Shown: one piece after another, positions 29,313 through 38,940 of the stretch
How the letters are laid out: each line of letters opens with the position of its first letter
Position numbering within the stretch: position 1 is the first letter of the stretch
Assembly: GCF_018271975.1 (NCBI RefSeq)
Contig: NZ_JAGUCN010000034.1
Location: forward strand, 1 to 49,921
Source: Carboxylicivirga mesophila
GTDB lineage: Bacteria; Bacteroidota; Bacteroidia; Bacteroidales; Marinilabiliaceae
Direction: 5' to 3'
Length of the DNA: 49,921 nt
Made by a program: the position numbers and the translations under genes
The notes under the pieces: generated by a model
The model's input: only the letters and a program-made list of their open reading frames with translations
Databases searched by the model: none
Told to the model about the DNA's origin: nothing

Positions 29313-32300
29313 TTTATATAAGTTATTATTCTTGATGCTTTTACTGTTTTCAGGGACATCAATATTATTTGGTCAATATCTTGTGAAATATAGTTTTACA
29401 GTGGATACAGAAGGAGATGGTTGTCCCTTAAAAAGTACGGTTTATAGCTTTACGCCAAATCAAGGTTCATCTTTTAGTGAAGATGTACTTCCTGGTGATA
29501 ATGGTAGTGTTCTGAAAGAGGAATCTATGAATAATTTTCCAACGATGATCACCCTAGATAAAAGGCAGAGACCCGATAAAGGCGCACCGGCTGGATGTAC
29601 ATACGATAATATAACAATTTCCAAAGGAATAAAATCTAATTGTGAACAAACGATAAATTTTGGTGATGATTTTGGATGCAGTGGTACAATTACTATACTA
29701 CCATACTATAATATTACGGAATCTCCAACTTTAGGTTGTGTAGTTGGGCAAGGTGTTAAAGTACAACTCGAAAATTCTAAAATTTATTGTGGAGTAACAA
29801 AGTTTAGAATAAACCCTGTGGGCAAAATAAACGACTATATAGACTATACAAAAACGATATCCTCAAGTAATGTTGAAATCAAATATTCAGCAATAGCTTC
29901 AAAACCACATTGGGTAAATGAAGAACTTGAAATAACAGTATTTCATCCTGATGGAGGGTTATCCAACACAGTAAGGGGTTTTTATTTTCTACCCACTCCT
30001 GATATTACGCTTACACCCTATCCACCTAGTTGTTTCGATTCCAAAGATGGATATGTGGTGATAAAAAATAATTCGGAATATCCATCAAATACCACTGTTG
30101 ATCTACGAATCAATTTGATTACTATGAGTACCCAAAGTAGTGTTGATTTTCCATCAGTAGAATGGACAGATCCAGAAACTGGTATTAAATATTATGTCAC
30201 AGACTCAGATACTGGCTTTGAAAATATGAGTCCAGGTGGGACCAAAAAAATTGGGCAATTAGGAAATGGAGCATATTGTTTGGAAGTATTCTTTGATGGC
30301 TCTTTGTGTCCTGTTAAAAAATATTTTGTATTTAATATTGAACCTATTAAAATAACCAACTTAACACTAAATACCTATACTGCCACAGACGGCACTATTT
30401 ATTATACAAATAAGACTTCAGGTGGAAAAGCCTCAGGTACAATAAGCATAACTGGACGAGGTACAGATAGAAGTTTTGAAGTTGTTGAACCTGCAGGAGC
30501 TACTTTAACCTATGTTTCAGGTGATACTTATAAAATTGAGAACATACCTTTGACGGCCACACAGGTCCAGGTCAGCTATACTGGTGATAGCAATGGCTGT
30601 GTAAGCAATATAATTGATATTGAGAAATTAACTGCTCCATCAGCTGTTACTGCATCGAAGGGAACCGTTGTTAACGTTGATTGTCATGGAAATACAACAG
30701 GTCAAATTCCAATAACAATTACAAATGGTTTTGGACCTTTTAAAATAGAATTGACATCGCCAGTGTATAATGAAACAGTTCCTTCACATAATTCGACATC
30801 AAAAACATTCACTAATCTTGCGGCATCCACTTATTCTGTAACGGTTACAGACTTGGCTAATCCAGCGAATACATCAACAATAACAAGTATTGCAGTTACT
30901 GAGCCAGATGTATTTACGATTGAGAATGTCAATGTAAGTGACGTTTCATGTAATGGAGGTACTGATGGTTCTGTTAATATAGTTGTTTCTGGTGGAACAG
31001 AAACGTATTCTTTTTCAAAAGATAATGTGAACTTTAAAACGACTTCTTCATCTTTTACGGATTTGTCTGAGGGTTCATATAATTTCTACGTAAAGGATGC
31101 CAATGGTTGTACAGACTCACAAAGTAAGGTTGTCTCAGAACCAGATGTTTTAAGCATTACCCCAACAAGTACAACAAATGTCAACTGTCCATCATCCGAA
31201 GGAGGTAGTTATAGTTTTATGGTGAATGGAGGGCATGATAGTGATGCTTCTTTTAATGTTAAATCAGAACTATCTGATCCTGTTTTTTTTAATCAAGACT
31301 TTATAGGCAGAACTATTACACTAACAGGGCTGAAAGAAGGAGAATATACTATAACAATCACGAATAGTGCAGGATGCTCTGTTCAACATGGATTTAAGAT
31401 AGAAGAACTAAACACTTTTAATTTACAAGTTAATACTGATTATCAACCCTTATGCGATAGTCAAAATACAGGTGTGGTTGAGTTGACTATCTCAAATGGA
31501 GTTCCATTAGTTGACGATTCAAAGTATAAATTGTTTATCAATGGCACACAAAGATCAAATATATCAGAAATTGATAATGTATCGGGTCTCTCTGGTACAA
31601 TGGCTTATACCTTTAAAGTAGAAGATGAACATGGCTGTACGGATGAAGTATCCAATTACACCATTGGCATTCAAGATAACCCCGTTGCTTTTGCTGCTGG
31701 TTTTCCAACTTCGGAAAACAGTTCTTGTGCAGAAGGTACAGATGGTGTATTAAAGGTTCAGGGAGTACATGGGAAAAAGACTGATGGCTCCAATACCTCT
31801 GGCTATCAGTATAGTCTGGACGATACAAATTATACAGCCCTACAGCCGGCAAGCCAACTGTTTGAATTTAAAGGGAAAACAGCAGGAGCATATACGCTCT
31901 ATATAAAAGATGAAGCCGGATGTGTTGTTCAAAAGGCAATTACTCTTACAAACAATGTTGATCCTTTAGCAAGCATAACACCGGTGGTAACAGATGAATC
32001 GTGCCCGGCCAGTGATAATGGTGTTATTACTCTTAATAATCTGCCAACCAACTGGACAGATAACTTAAGTTTTACAATTGGAGGTAACTTAATTGATAAA
32101 GCGGATAAAATCACTCCAGATAAGTCATCGTTTGTTTACAATGGATTGGATACAGGTATTTACCCCATAGTAGTTAGAAACACGGTTAACCAATGCGAAG
32201 AATCATTTACGGCTAATATTGCTAACCTTGAGCATGATACGCAAATTGCTATAACATCAACAACAACCATCTTTCCGGCTTGTGATATTGCTGAAAATGG

Positions 32301-35300
32301 TGAGTTGGGGATTGATGTTCAACGAACTGGTTACACAGGTTCATGGAGTATTAGTTTGGATGGTGGCATTAATGATGATGCTAAAGCAAATAGCAATGGC
32401 TTTGATAAGTATTACACCGAGCTTGATAATGCCACATATAATATTGTGGCCATTGATAATGATAATTGCCGCAAGACCGTTCCTGTTTCAATTGAGTTAT
32501 CTGATAAAGCCGTCAAACTGACCACCCCAATTATCACAAAACCCACCTGTTTAGTTGCCCATAACGGAAGTATTGAAGTATCGGCTATAGATGGTGTATG
32601 GAAACCAGGAAATATATATGACTTCTATTTGATTGACAATACGGATGCTTCATTGAATCAGCATGTAACAGGAGCCAGTGCCATATTTACCGGTCTATAT
32701 CCCAACCATAATTATAATTTAAAAGTTGAAGATGCCGAAGGATGTGCGGATGAAAAGGTGTTGGGAATGATTGGGCATTTACCTATAATCAGTATTAGTG
32801 AGCCAATTAAGACAGCTCCTTTGTGCTATCAGGATGAGAATGGTGCAATTGACGTCGCAATTGGTAATATTTATGAGGCGAGAGTCAATTATACTTACGA
32901 ACTGTTCAAAGCTGATGCCGGCAATAACTATCAATCCCTTCAAAGCTTTACGGATAAGACTGAAAGCTATAATAAATTAGGTGATGGACGTTACATGCTA
33001 AAGGTAAGTGGTGATGATAATTGTTCTGCAACGTACAAAGATTTAATACTTACTGAACCTCAAAAAATCGTAGTTGATAACCGTCAATACAGTTGTATTT
33101 CAACCCATGGGCAGAAAGCGGGATGGTTTGGTATTGACTTTAGCCTGGGAAGTTTAAACTATGTAATTGAGTGGATAAAAGCTGATGGTACGAAAGAAAC
33201 CCAGACTGTTAATCTGGCTGCTGTTGGAGATGTTTATCACTTTAAGCGTGAAGACCTTGGTCCTGGCGACTATACTTTCCGTTTGAAAGATAAGAATGAA
33301 TGTGACTATTTTGATGGTGGTATATGGTACGAAACCAGCGTTACTATAACTGAGCCGGAACCATTGGAAATCAGCTTTAGTAAAGTAGATGAGAGCTGTA
33401 CTGATTATAGCGACGGACAAATAGTTATTTCGGCTAGTGGCGGTTGGTTATGTCCGGCTACTGAGCACACGGATTGTCAGAACCCGGCACATGATAACTG
33501 CCCGGAATGGCAAACTAATACCTGTGGTACACAGGACTATTTGTATTCTATTGATGCAACTAAAGCAGAGTGGCAATGTGAGCCTGTATTTCAATCATTG
33601 GCTCCTGGTACTTATGACATTAGTGTGATGGATAAGGCTGGAAATATTACCACCACCCAAGTGGAGATATTAGCACGTCCAAAGCTGAGTTTTCTGCAGA
33701 TTGATGCTTTCCCGGCTTCATGTCCAGGTTATGATAATGGTCGTATCGCTGCAACGATTGATAATGGTGTGTTTATCACTGACCATCTCGATTATACCAT
33801 TCGCGAAACTGTTAGCGGAGATTTGGTTATTGCGAAAGAGGATGACCGTGACTATCATTATGGGAAACTATTTGCAGGTACTTATACCCTTGAGGTGATA
33901 GATTTAAATGGATGCGTAGATGCGCAAGATTTTACTATCGGAGAGCCGGAAGTACCAGAAATCAGCATTACACATAATTATATTCGTAGGAAAGGTGAAG
34001 CCACTGGTGAAATAGATGTTGAAGTGGTTAAGGGTAATGGAGTTTTTAATTATGAATGGTATAAAGATGCAGAGGCAATTGTTTTTGAAAATGGACAAAC
34101 CATCAAAGACATTAGTCTGAGAGATTTGCTTGCCGGTACTTATACGCTTAAGGTTCAGGATACGGCTCAATGTGTGTATGAAGTCAGCGACTGGATGGAA
34201 CGTCAGGTGCAGATAATCGAACCTGAGTTACCACTTTCGTTTACCGTGAAAGAAAACAGTCCGGTTACCTGTAACGGATTGTCCGACGGTATTCTGGAGG
34301 TAACACCAATTGGAGGCTGGGGTGATTATACTTATGCTATTAATGGGGAGCCTGAACAAGCAAGCCCGCGCTATGAAGGTCGACCAGCAGGCAACTATAC
34401 CATTACCGTTAAAGATAGTGCAGGCATCACCTGGCAGAATAATATTGAATTGGCTCAACCAGAGGTGTTGACCGCCAGTTTTAGAGCAAAGCAAGATGTT
34501 AGGTGTTTTGATGGCAGTGATGGTAGCATTGAACTGGCTATTAATGGCGGTAACCTAAGTTACCAGGTGTCGGTTGATAATACCCAGTGGTATGATGGCA
34601 TGACTGTGCCCGATTTGTCGATTGGTACTTATACGGTATACGTGCAAGACCCTAAAAACTGTTTAACACAGGTGGATAATATCACCTTAAATCAACCAAC
34701 AGAAATTCAATTGTTGGATTCAACTATCATAAAATCCCGATGCTCCAATAACGAAGGACAAATTTTTTCTTCCTATAAAGGAGGTGTAGGTGCTTATACA
34801 TATAAATGGCAAAAAGGTATTGGAGATGATATCGTTGAATTGCCATACGTTACGGCAGATATTACAGATTTATATTCAGGTCTCTATACGATTGAAGTAC
34901 GTGATGCACATGATTGTTTGATGAAATTTAACTTCCCTCTTGGAGATATTACTGACTTAGCTATTGAATCAATTGATGTAACAGATGTCAGTTGTTGGGA
35001 TTACTCCGATGGAGAAGTGCAGGCAACAGTAGTTAGGGGTAACCCGGCTTATACTTACACATGGTCTGAAGAGATTACAGCCTCTGACCAGAATAAAGCA
35101 TGGGGTATGAAAGCCGGCACCTATTACCTTATGGTAACTGATGAAAAAAAGTGTAATGCAGTCCGGGAGTTTACTGTAGGAACCCCTGATAGCTTGTATT
35201 ACAGCATTGTTGATATGGAACATCCGCTTTGTTTGGGAGGTGAGCAAGGGCATATTGAGATACAAGGAACAGGTGGAACACCGGCGTATGAATACCAATG

Positions 35301-36858
35301 GAGCACCGGTTCGACCGAGAACCAGTTAAAAGATGTTGTGCCAGGTGATTACGTGTTAGGTATTACCGATGCGCATAACTGTTTTTCTCAATTCACAATA
35401 CCGTTTGACTACCAGCGCACAGTTGTTCCATTTGTAGGGAATGATACCTTGATTTGTCATTACGATGCCTTACCGCTGGATGCCGGTCAGTACGAACAAT
35501 TTAAATGGACCTCGCTGAATGGTTTTAGGGCTAAAGAACAGCAGGTAGTGGTAACAGAGCCGGATACTTATTACCTGGAAGTAACTGATGCAGATAAATG
35601 TTTGGGCTATGATACATTGAAGCTGGATGTGAGTTACCTGCAAATCACCAACCTTAATGTTAAAGATGTGACGTGTAACAAGTTTGGTGATGGAGAAGCA
35701 CATGTAGAGGTATTGCCTGCCACATGGGCACACAGCATTGAATGGACGGATGCTTCCAGCGAAAATACCTGGTTAAACCTGAGTGGTGGTGATTACTCTG
35801 TCAGAGTATTTGATGAATATGGCTGTGAGGATAAGCGCGATTTCTCGGTTTATGAGCCGGATGCACTGGCGTTGAATGTGAATAAGCTGATGCAGCCTCT
35901 TTGTTTTGGTGTGCCGGATGGCCGAATCGAGCTGGAAGCTATTGGCGGTGTTGGCGACTATCGCTATGAGTGGTTGCACGAGACTACTAAGTCGACCATT
36001 ACTAAATTGGATACAGGTACCTATGTGGTGGATTTATATGATGCTAATAACTGTCACCTGCGCGAAAGCTATGAGATGACGTACGTGCGCACGATTTATC
36101 CGAAGCTGGGCGACGATTTAACAGTGTGCGAAGGCAATAATGCGAAGCTCTATCCCGGGGAATTCTATGGTTATCAGTGGTTTAAAAACGATGTGGAAGT
36201 TGGCACAGATACAGCTTTAATCGTCTCGGAAGCAGATAGCTATTGGGTGGAAGTGCAGGATGAAGATAATTGTATTGGTCGCGATACGATGAGCTTAAGC
36301 ACGTATGCCACCGATGTGGCACCGGAATTTCTGACAGCAACGAGTGTGGCAGCTGGTGATACTTTAATCATGGTAGAAGTGACTCAGCCTAAACCGCAGC
36401 ATATCGACTGGGCTTTTACAGGTGAATACAATATTGTGGAGCAAGGTGCCTACTTCTGTAAGGTCATCTTTAATGAGCAAGGCATGCGTGAGATAACGCT
36501 TAATGCGCATACAAGTAACTGCTTTGCTCAGGCTCGCAAAACCATACTAGTGACGCCTCCGGGAAGTGGTAGTGAAGAAGGTGATGAACTAGCTGATAAG
36601 GCTTATCAAAATTTACTCAAGCTGGGTGTATCACCTAATCCTACGGATGGATTTTTTACTGTTAGCATTGAGTTGAGTGAGAAAGCCCCTGTTAATATTT
36701 ACCTGGTTTCATTGGGAACCGGTCAGATACTTGAGCAATGCGAACGTGAAGGCATGGATATCTACAGTGAAACATTTAACCTGAGTATTCCGGGGATGTA
36801 TGTGGTTGTTGTGGAATCGAATGGAGAGAAGAGAGTTGGGAAGGTGATAGTGAATTAG
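29278..36858 (+). CDS. Giant SprB-repeat adhesin with T9SS type A sorting domain, 2526 aa
   Basis: The signal peptide (LYKLLFLMLLLFSGTSILFG) is followed by about 430 residues of unassigned Cys-containing beta domains. Around 19 SprB-type repeats run from about residue 460 to 2290; each begins with a Cys followed by xDG or xNG (VSCNGGTDGSVNIVV, ESCTDYSDGQIVI, VTCNGLSDGILEV, VSCWDYSDGEVQA, PLCFGVPDGRIEL) and ends in a TYxVxVxDxxxC block. Two PKD-like inserts with the form GxDxTxC lie at about 2050 and 2280. The last 75 residues (LGVSPNPTDGFFTVSIELSE to GKVIVN) are a Por/T9SS type A C-terminal sorting domain. SprB repeats occur in gliding adhesins and other T9SS surface filaments. It is therefore probably secreted and anchored at the cell surface. 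Its start overlaps the previous gene by 35 bases. Confidence 0.92.
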   Translation: MKANIVYSVRINLYKLLFLMLLLFSGTSILFGQYLVKYSFTVDTEGDGCPLKSTVYSFTPNQGSSFSEDVLPGDNGSVLKEESMNNFPTMITLDKRQRPDKGAPAGCTYDNITISKGIKSNCEQTINFGDDFGCSGTITILPYYNITESPTLGCVVGQGVKVQLENSKIYCGVTKFRINPVGKINDYIDYTKTISSSNVEIKYSAIASKPHWVNEELEITVFHPDGGLSNTVRGFYFLPTPDITLTPYPPSCFDSKDGYVVIKNNSEYPSNTTVDLRINLITMSTQSSVDFPSVEWTDPETGIKYYVTDSDTGFENMSPGGTKKIGQLGNGAYCLEVFFDGSLCPVKKYFVFNIEPIKITNLTLNTYTATDGTIYYTNKTSGGKASGTISITGRGTDRSFEVVEPAGATLTYVSGDTYKIENIPLTATQVQVSYTGDSNGCVSNIIDIEKLTAPSAVTASKGTVVNVDCHGNTTGQIPITITNGFGPFKIELTSPVYNETVPSHNSTSKTFTNLAASTYSVTVTDLANPANTSTITSIAVTEPDVFTIENVNVSDVSCNGGTDGSVNIVVSGGTETYSFSKDNVNFKTTSSSFTDLSEGSYNFYVKDANGCTDSQSKVVSEPDVLSITPTSTTNVNCPSSEGGSYSFMVNGGHDSDASFNVKSELSDPVFFNQDFIGRTITLTGLKEGEYTITITNSAGCSVQHGFKIEELNTFNLQVNTDYQPLCDSQNTGVVELTISNGVPLVDDSKYKLFINGTQRSNISEIDNVSGLSGTMAYTFKVEDEHGCTDEVSNYTIGIQDNPVAFAAGFPTSENSSCAEGTDGVLKVQGVHGKKTDGSNTSGYQYSLDDTNYTALQPASQLFEFKGKTAGAYTLYIKDEAGCVVQKAITLTNNVDPLASITPVVTDESCPASDNGVITLNNLPTNWTDNLSFTIGGNLIDKADKITPDKSSFVYNGLDTGIYPIVVRNTVNQCEESFTANIANLEHDTQIAITSTTTIFPACDIAENGELGIDVQRTGYTGSWSISLDGGINDDAKANSNGFDKYYTELDNATYNIVAIDNDNCRKTVPVSIELSDKAVKLTTPIITKPTCLVAHNGSIEVSAIDGVWKPGNIYDFYLIDNTDASLNQHVTGASAIFTGLYPNHNYNLKVEDAEGCADEKVLGMIGHLPIISISEPIKTAPLCYQDENGAIDVAIGNIYEARVNYTYELFKADAGNNYQSLQSFTDKTESYNKLGDGRYMLKVSGDDNCSATYKDLILTEPQKIVVDNRQYSCISTHGQKAGWFGIDFSLGSLNYVIEWIKADGTKETQTVNLAAVGDVYHFKREDLGPGDYTFRLKDKNECDYFDGGIWYETSVTITEPEPLEISFSKVDESCTDYSDGQIVISASGGWLCPATEHTDCQNPAHDNCPEWQTNTCGTQDYLYSIDATKAEWQCEPVFQSLAPGTYDISVMDKAGNITTTQVEILARPKLSFLQIDAFPASCPGYDNGRIAATIDNGVFITDHLDYTIRETVSGDLVIAKEDDRDYHYGKLFAGTYTLEVIDLNGCVDAQDFTIGEPEVPEISITHNYIRRKGEATGEIDVEVVKGNGVFNYEWYKDAEAIVFENGQTIKDISLRDLLAGTYTLKVQDTAQCVYEVSDWMERQVQIIEPELPLSFTVKENSPVTCNGLSDGILEVTPIGGWGDYTYAINGEPEQASPRYEGRPAGNYTITVKDSAGITWQNNIELAQPEVLTASFRAKQDVRCFDGSDGSIELAINGGNLSYQVSVDNTQWYDGMTVPDLSIGTYTVYVQDPKNCLTQVDNITLNQPTEIQLLDSTIIKSRCSNNEGQIFSSYKGGVGAYTYKWQKGIGDDIVELPYVTADITDLYSGLYTIEVRDAHDCLMKFNFPLGDITDLAIESIDVTDVSCWDYSDGEVQATVVRGNPAYTYTWSEEITASDQNKAWGMKAGTYYLMVTDEKKCNAVREFTVGTPDSLYYSIVDMEHPLCLGGEQGHIEIQGTGGTPAYEYQWSTGSTENQLKDVVPGDYVLGITDAHNCFSQFTIPFDYQRTVVPFVGNDTLICHYDALPLDAGQYEQFKWTSLNGFRAKEQQVVVTEPDTYYLEVTDADKCLGYDTLKLDVSYLQITNLNVKDVTCNKFGDGEAHVEVLPATWAHSIEWTDASSENTWLNLSGGDYSVRVFDEYGCEDKRDFSVYEPDALALNVNKLMQPLCFGVPDGRIELEAIGGVGDYRYEWLHETTKSTITKLDTGTYVVDLYDANNCHLRESYEMTYVRTIYPKLGDDLTVCEGNNAKLYPGEFYGYQWFKNDVEVGTDTALIVSEADSYWVEVQDEDNCIGRDTMSLSTYATDVAPEFLTATSVAAGDTLIMVEVTQPKPQHIDWAFTGEYNIVEQGAYFCKVIFNEQGMREITLNAHTSNCFAQARKTILVTPPGSGSEEGDELADKAYQNLLKLGVSPNPTDGFFTVSIELSEKAPVNIYLVSLGTGQILEQCEREGMDIYSETFNLSIPGMYVVVVESNGEKRVGKVIVN

Positions 36859-36899
36859 TCAGTAATGAGCAATGAGCAGTTTAAGAGTTTAAAAAGTGA

Positions 36900-38705
36900 A
36901 TGAGTAAAAAGCGAATGAAGATTGACAATATAAATATAGTGCATGGTGCGTGGTGCACAGTGCGCAAAAGCTTAACTATAAAGTGTTTTTCCCGTCTTTG
37001 GACTTCAGACTTTAAGCTTCTTACAGTTTTTCCTCCTCGCCTCTGCGTCATTGCAGTATTATTTGTTAATGCCATTAGTACTTATTCGCAGCAACTCGAA
37101 CAAATAGGAAAAAAAGATGGACTGAAGTTGAATGGTGGGTTGAATGTCAATCAAATGTACCGGAGCAATGCAGCCAGTGGTATAGATCCCTATGCATTGG
37201 TGGTGACAGGTAATGTAGCAGCTAATGTGTATGGTATGTCGATACCCGTAAGTTTTACCTGGTCGAACCAAAACTGGACCTATACACAGCCATTTAATCA
37301 GTTTAGCATCAGTCCGTCGTACAAATGGGCGACCTTGCACTTGGGGTATTCGAGTATGAGTTTTTCACCTTATTCCCTGAGCGGGCATACCTTTGCCGGA
37401 GCAGGCATCGTTCTGGCGCCAACCGATAAGCTTAAATTTAGTGCTATGTTTGGGCGCTTGCGCAAGGCTCTGCCGGGCGATACAGTTTCGGGTTTTGATC
37501 CGCAGTACAAGCGCATGGGAAAAGGTATGAAGGCCAGCTATACCTTTAAGAATGCCGAGGTAGGTGTACACTTGTTTCATGGGCAGGATGATACAGATAA
37601 ACCCTTTGAAAAAATGGACTCTTTAGGCATCACACCAATGGAGAACATGGTGCTGGGCTCTACTTTTATGGTGCGCCCGTGGCAACGTTTGACAATGCGC
37701 GGAGAAGTAAGCGTAAGTAGTTTAAGTCGCGACCGACGCATTAGCGGCGCTACCGACTTTAACGGTGCCGCTACGCATCGCTATCATGCTGCTAAATCGG
37801 ATATTAGCTGGAGCACCTCAATAGGGAGCATAGGTGCTGGTATTGAATACGTGGAGCCGGGGTATGAGACACTGGGAGCCTATTATACGGTGAATGATTT
37901 TGTGAACTACACGCTTAATCTGGCCACCATGATGCTTCGTGGTAAAGTGACGATGGCGGCTAATGTGGGACTCAGACAAACGAATCTGGATAATCAGTCG
38001 GATACAGATCAAAAAGACATCATTCAGAATTTTAATGTAGGGTTTACACCCAATGAGAAATTTAACCTGAGTGCCTCGTATTCCAACTTTTATAATTACA
38101 CGCATATCCAAACAGTTTTTGAAGAAACCAATACCCATACCGAATATGAATTGCTTGATACGCTTTCGTTTACGCAGATAAATGAGAACATCAGCTTGTC
38201 GGCCAATTGGCAGATAAAGAAGACGGAGACGGCTAAGCACTCATTAAACGGAAATATCAATTTTCAGCAGGCCAGCCAGAACCAAAGCGATGTGATGGAG
38301 AATGCGGATAGTCGATTTGTGAATGCTTCGGGTGGATATAGCTGGGCACGTCCCAAGCAAAACTTGAGCATTGGTTTAAACATGAATTACAGCCGAAATA
38401 AAACCTCTGCCGGAACGGGCGAAGCTTATGGCCCCATCTTTTTTGTACGCAAGAGCCTGTTTGATAAAAAATGGCGCAACAGCTTATCTGTTTCGTGGAA
38501 CGGTACTTATATGGAGCAAGAATCCACGGGTAATGTTCTAACGGCACGATTAGGCTCCAATTATGCTTTAAAAAAGAAACACCTGCTGAATCTGAGTATG
38601 GCTTATAGCCAACGCGACAGGAATGGCAGTACGAATTCGTATGTGACGGCGAGCCTGGGGTATAGCTATCGTTTTGGGTGGCCGAAAAAGGATACTAACC
38701 GCTAA
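36900..38705 (+). CDS. Outer-membrane beta-barrel-like protein, 601 aa
   Basis: The mature part from about residue 66 consists of many alternating amphipathic strands with aromatic girdles (ISPSYKWATLHLGYSSMSFS, FNLSASYSNFYNYTHI, KHLLNLSMAYSQRDRN) and ends in a strand with terminal aromatic features (ASLGYSYRFGWP). This indicates an outer-membrane barrel of perhaps 20 or more strands. The likely signal peptide sits unusually far inside the frame (PPRLCVIAVLFVNAISTYSQ, about residues 45-65). Its hydrophobic core is encoded by the dispersed gcctctgcgtcnntgcggt repeat. Only Met1 and Met6 are ATG starts, so the first 45 residues are either translated as a long n-region or the true start is non-canonical. 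It may anchor the surface proteins of the cluster. No SprF/PorP signature was confirmed. Confidence 0.85.
   Translation: MSKKRMKIDNINIVHGAWCTVRKSLTIKCFSRLWTSDFKLLTVFPPRLCVIAVLFVNAISTYSQQLEQIGKKDGLKLNGGLNVNQMYRSNAASGIDPYALVVTGNVAANVYGMSIPVSFTWSNQNWTYTQPFNQFSISPSYKWATLHLGYSSMSFSPYSLSGHTFAGAGIVLAPTDKLKFSAMFGRLRKALPGDTVSGFDPQYKRMGKGMKASYTFKNAEVGVHLFHGQDDTDKPFEKMDSLGITPMENMVLGSTFMVRPWQRLTMRGEVSVSSLSRDRRISGATDFNGAATHRYHAAKSDISWSTSIGSIGAGIEYVEPGYETLGAYYTVNDFVNYTLNLATMMLRGKVTMAANVGLRQTNLDNQSDTDQKDIIQNFNVGFTPNEKFNLSASYSNFYNYTHIQTVFEETNTHTEYELLDTLSFTQINENISLSANWQIKKTETAKHSLNGNINFQQASQNQSDVMENADSRFVNASGGYSWARPKQNLSIGLNMNYSRNKTSAGTGEAYGPIFFVRKSLFDKKWRNSLSVSWNGTYMEQESTGNVLTARLGSNYALKKKHLLNLSMAYSQRDRNGSTNSYVTASLGYSYRFGWPKKDTNR
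37032..37057. repeat. Dispersed repeat copy inside a signal-peptide coding region
   Basis: The segment from 37038 reads GCCTCTGCGTCATTGCAGT, the reverse form of the element at 25.71 and 38.80 kb. It encodes RLCVIAV in the frame of the beta-barrel gene. Confidence 0.65.
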
Positions 38706-38940
38706 GACGTAGAAGCGCTAAAAAAAATAGATTGGAATAATAATACTGAAAGATGAAAAAGTTAATGCAAAATATAGTTAATGGAATCAGTTCTTACCGC
38801 AAAGGCGCGAAGACGCTAAGCAAAATATTCTCTGCGCCTCTGCGTCTCTGCGGTTCACCTTTCATTCCTCTGCGCCTCTACATCTCTGCGGTTTCTCTTT
38901 CTTCAAAGCTTTCTCCGCGCCTTTGCGCCTCCGTGGTTTT
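38698..38940. repeat. Cluster of dispersed gcgcaaaggcg-type repeats in both orientations
   Basis: Plus-form copies lie at about 38698-38716 (degenerate) and 38796-38820 (ACCGCAAAGGCGCGAAGACG). Reverse-form copies lie at about 38830-38853 (CTCTGCGCCTCTGCGTCTCT), 38868-38893 and 38912-38936. The last three are inside the 5' coding part of the 2085-aa gene. Opposed copies could form a hairpin in the mRNA around the start region. Confidence 0.75.

Noticed and set aside
38698-38940. Transposon or insertion-sequence remnant at the gcgcaaaggcg repeats
   Set aside because: No transposase fragment, no terminal inverted repeat of IS type and no target duplication; these look like dispersed short repeats.
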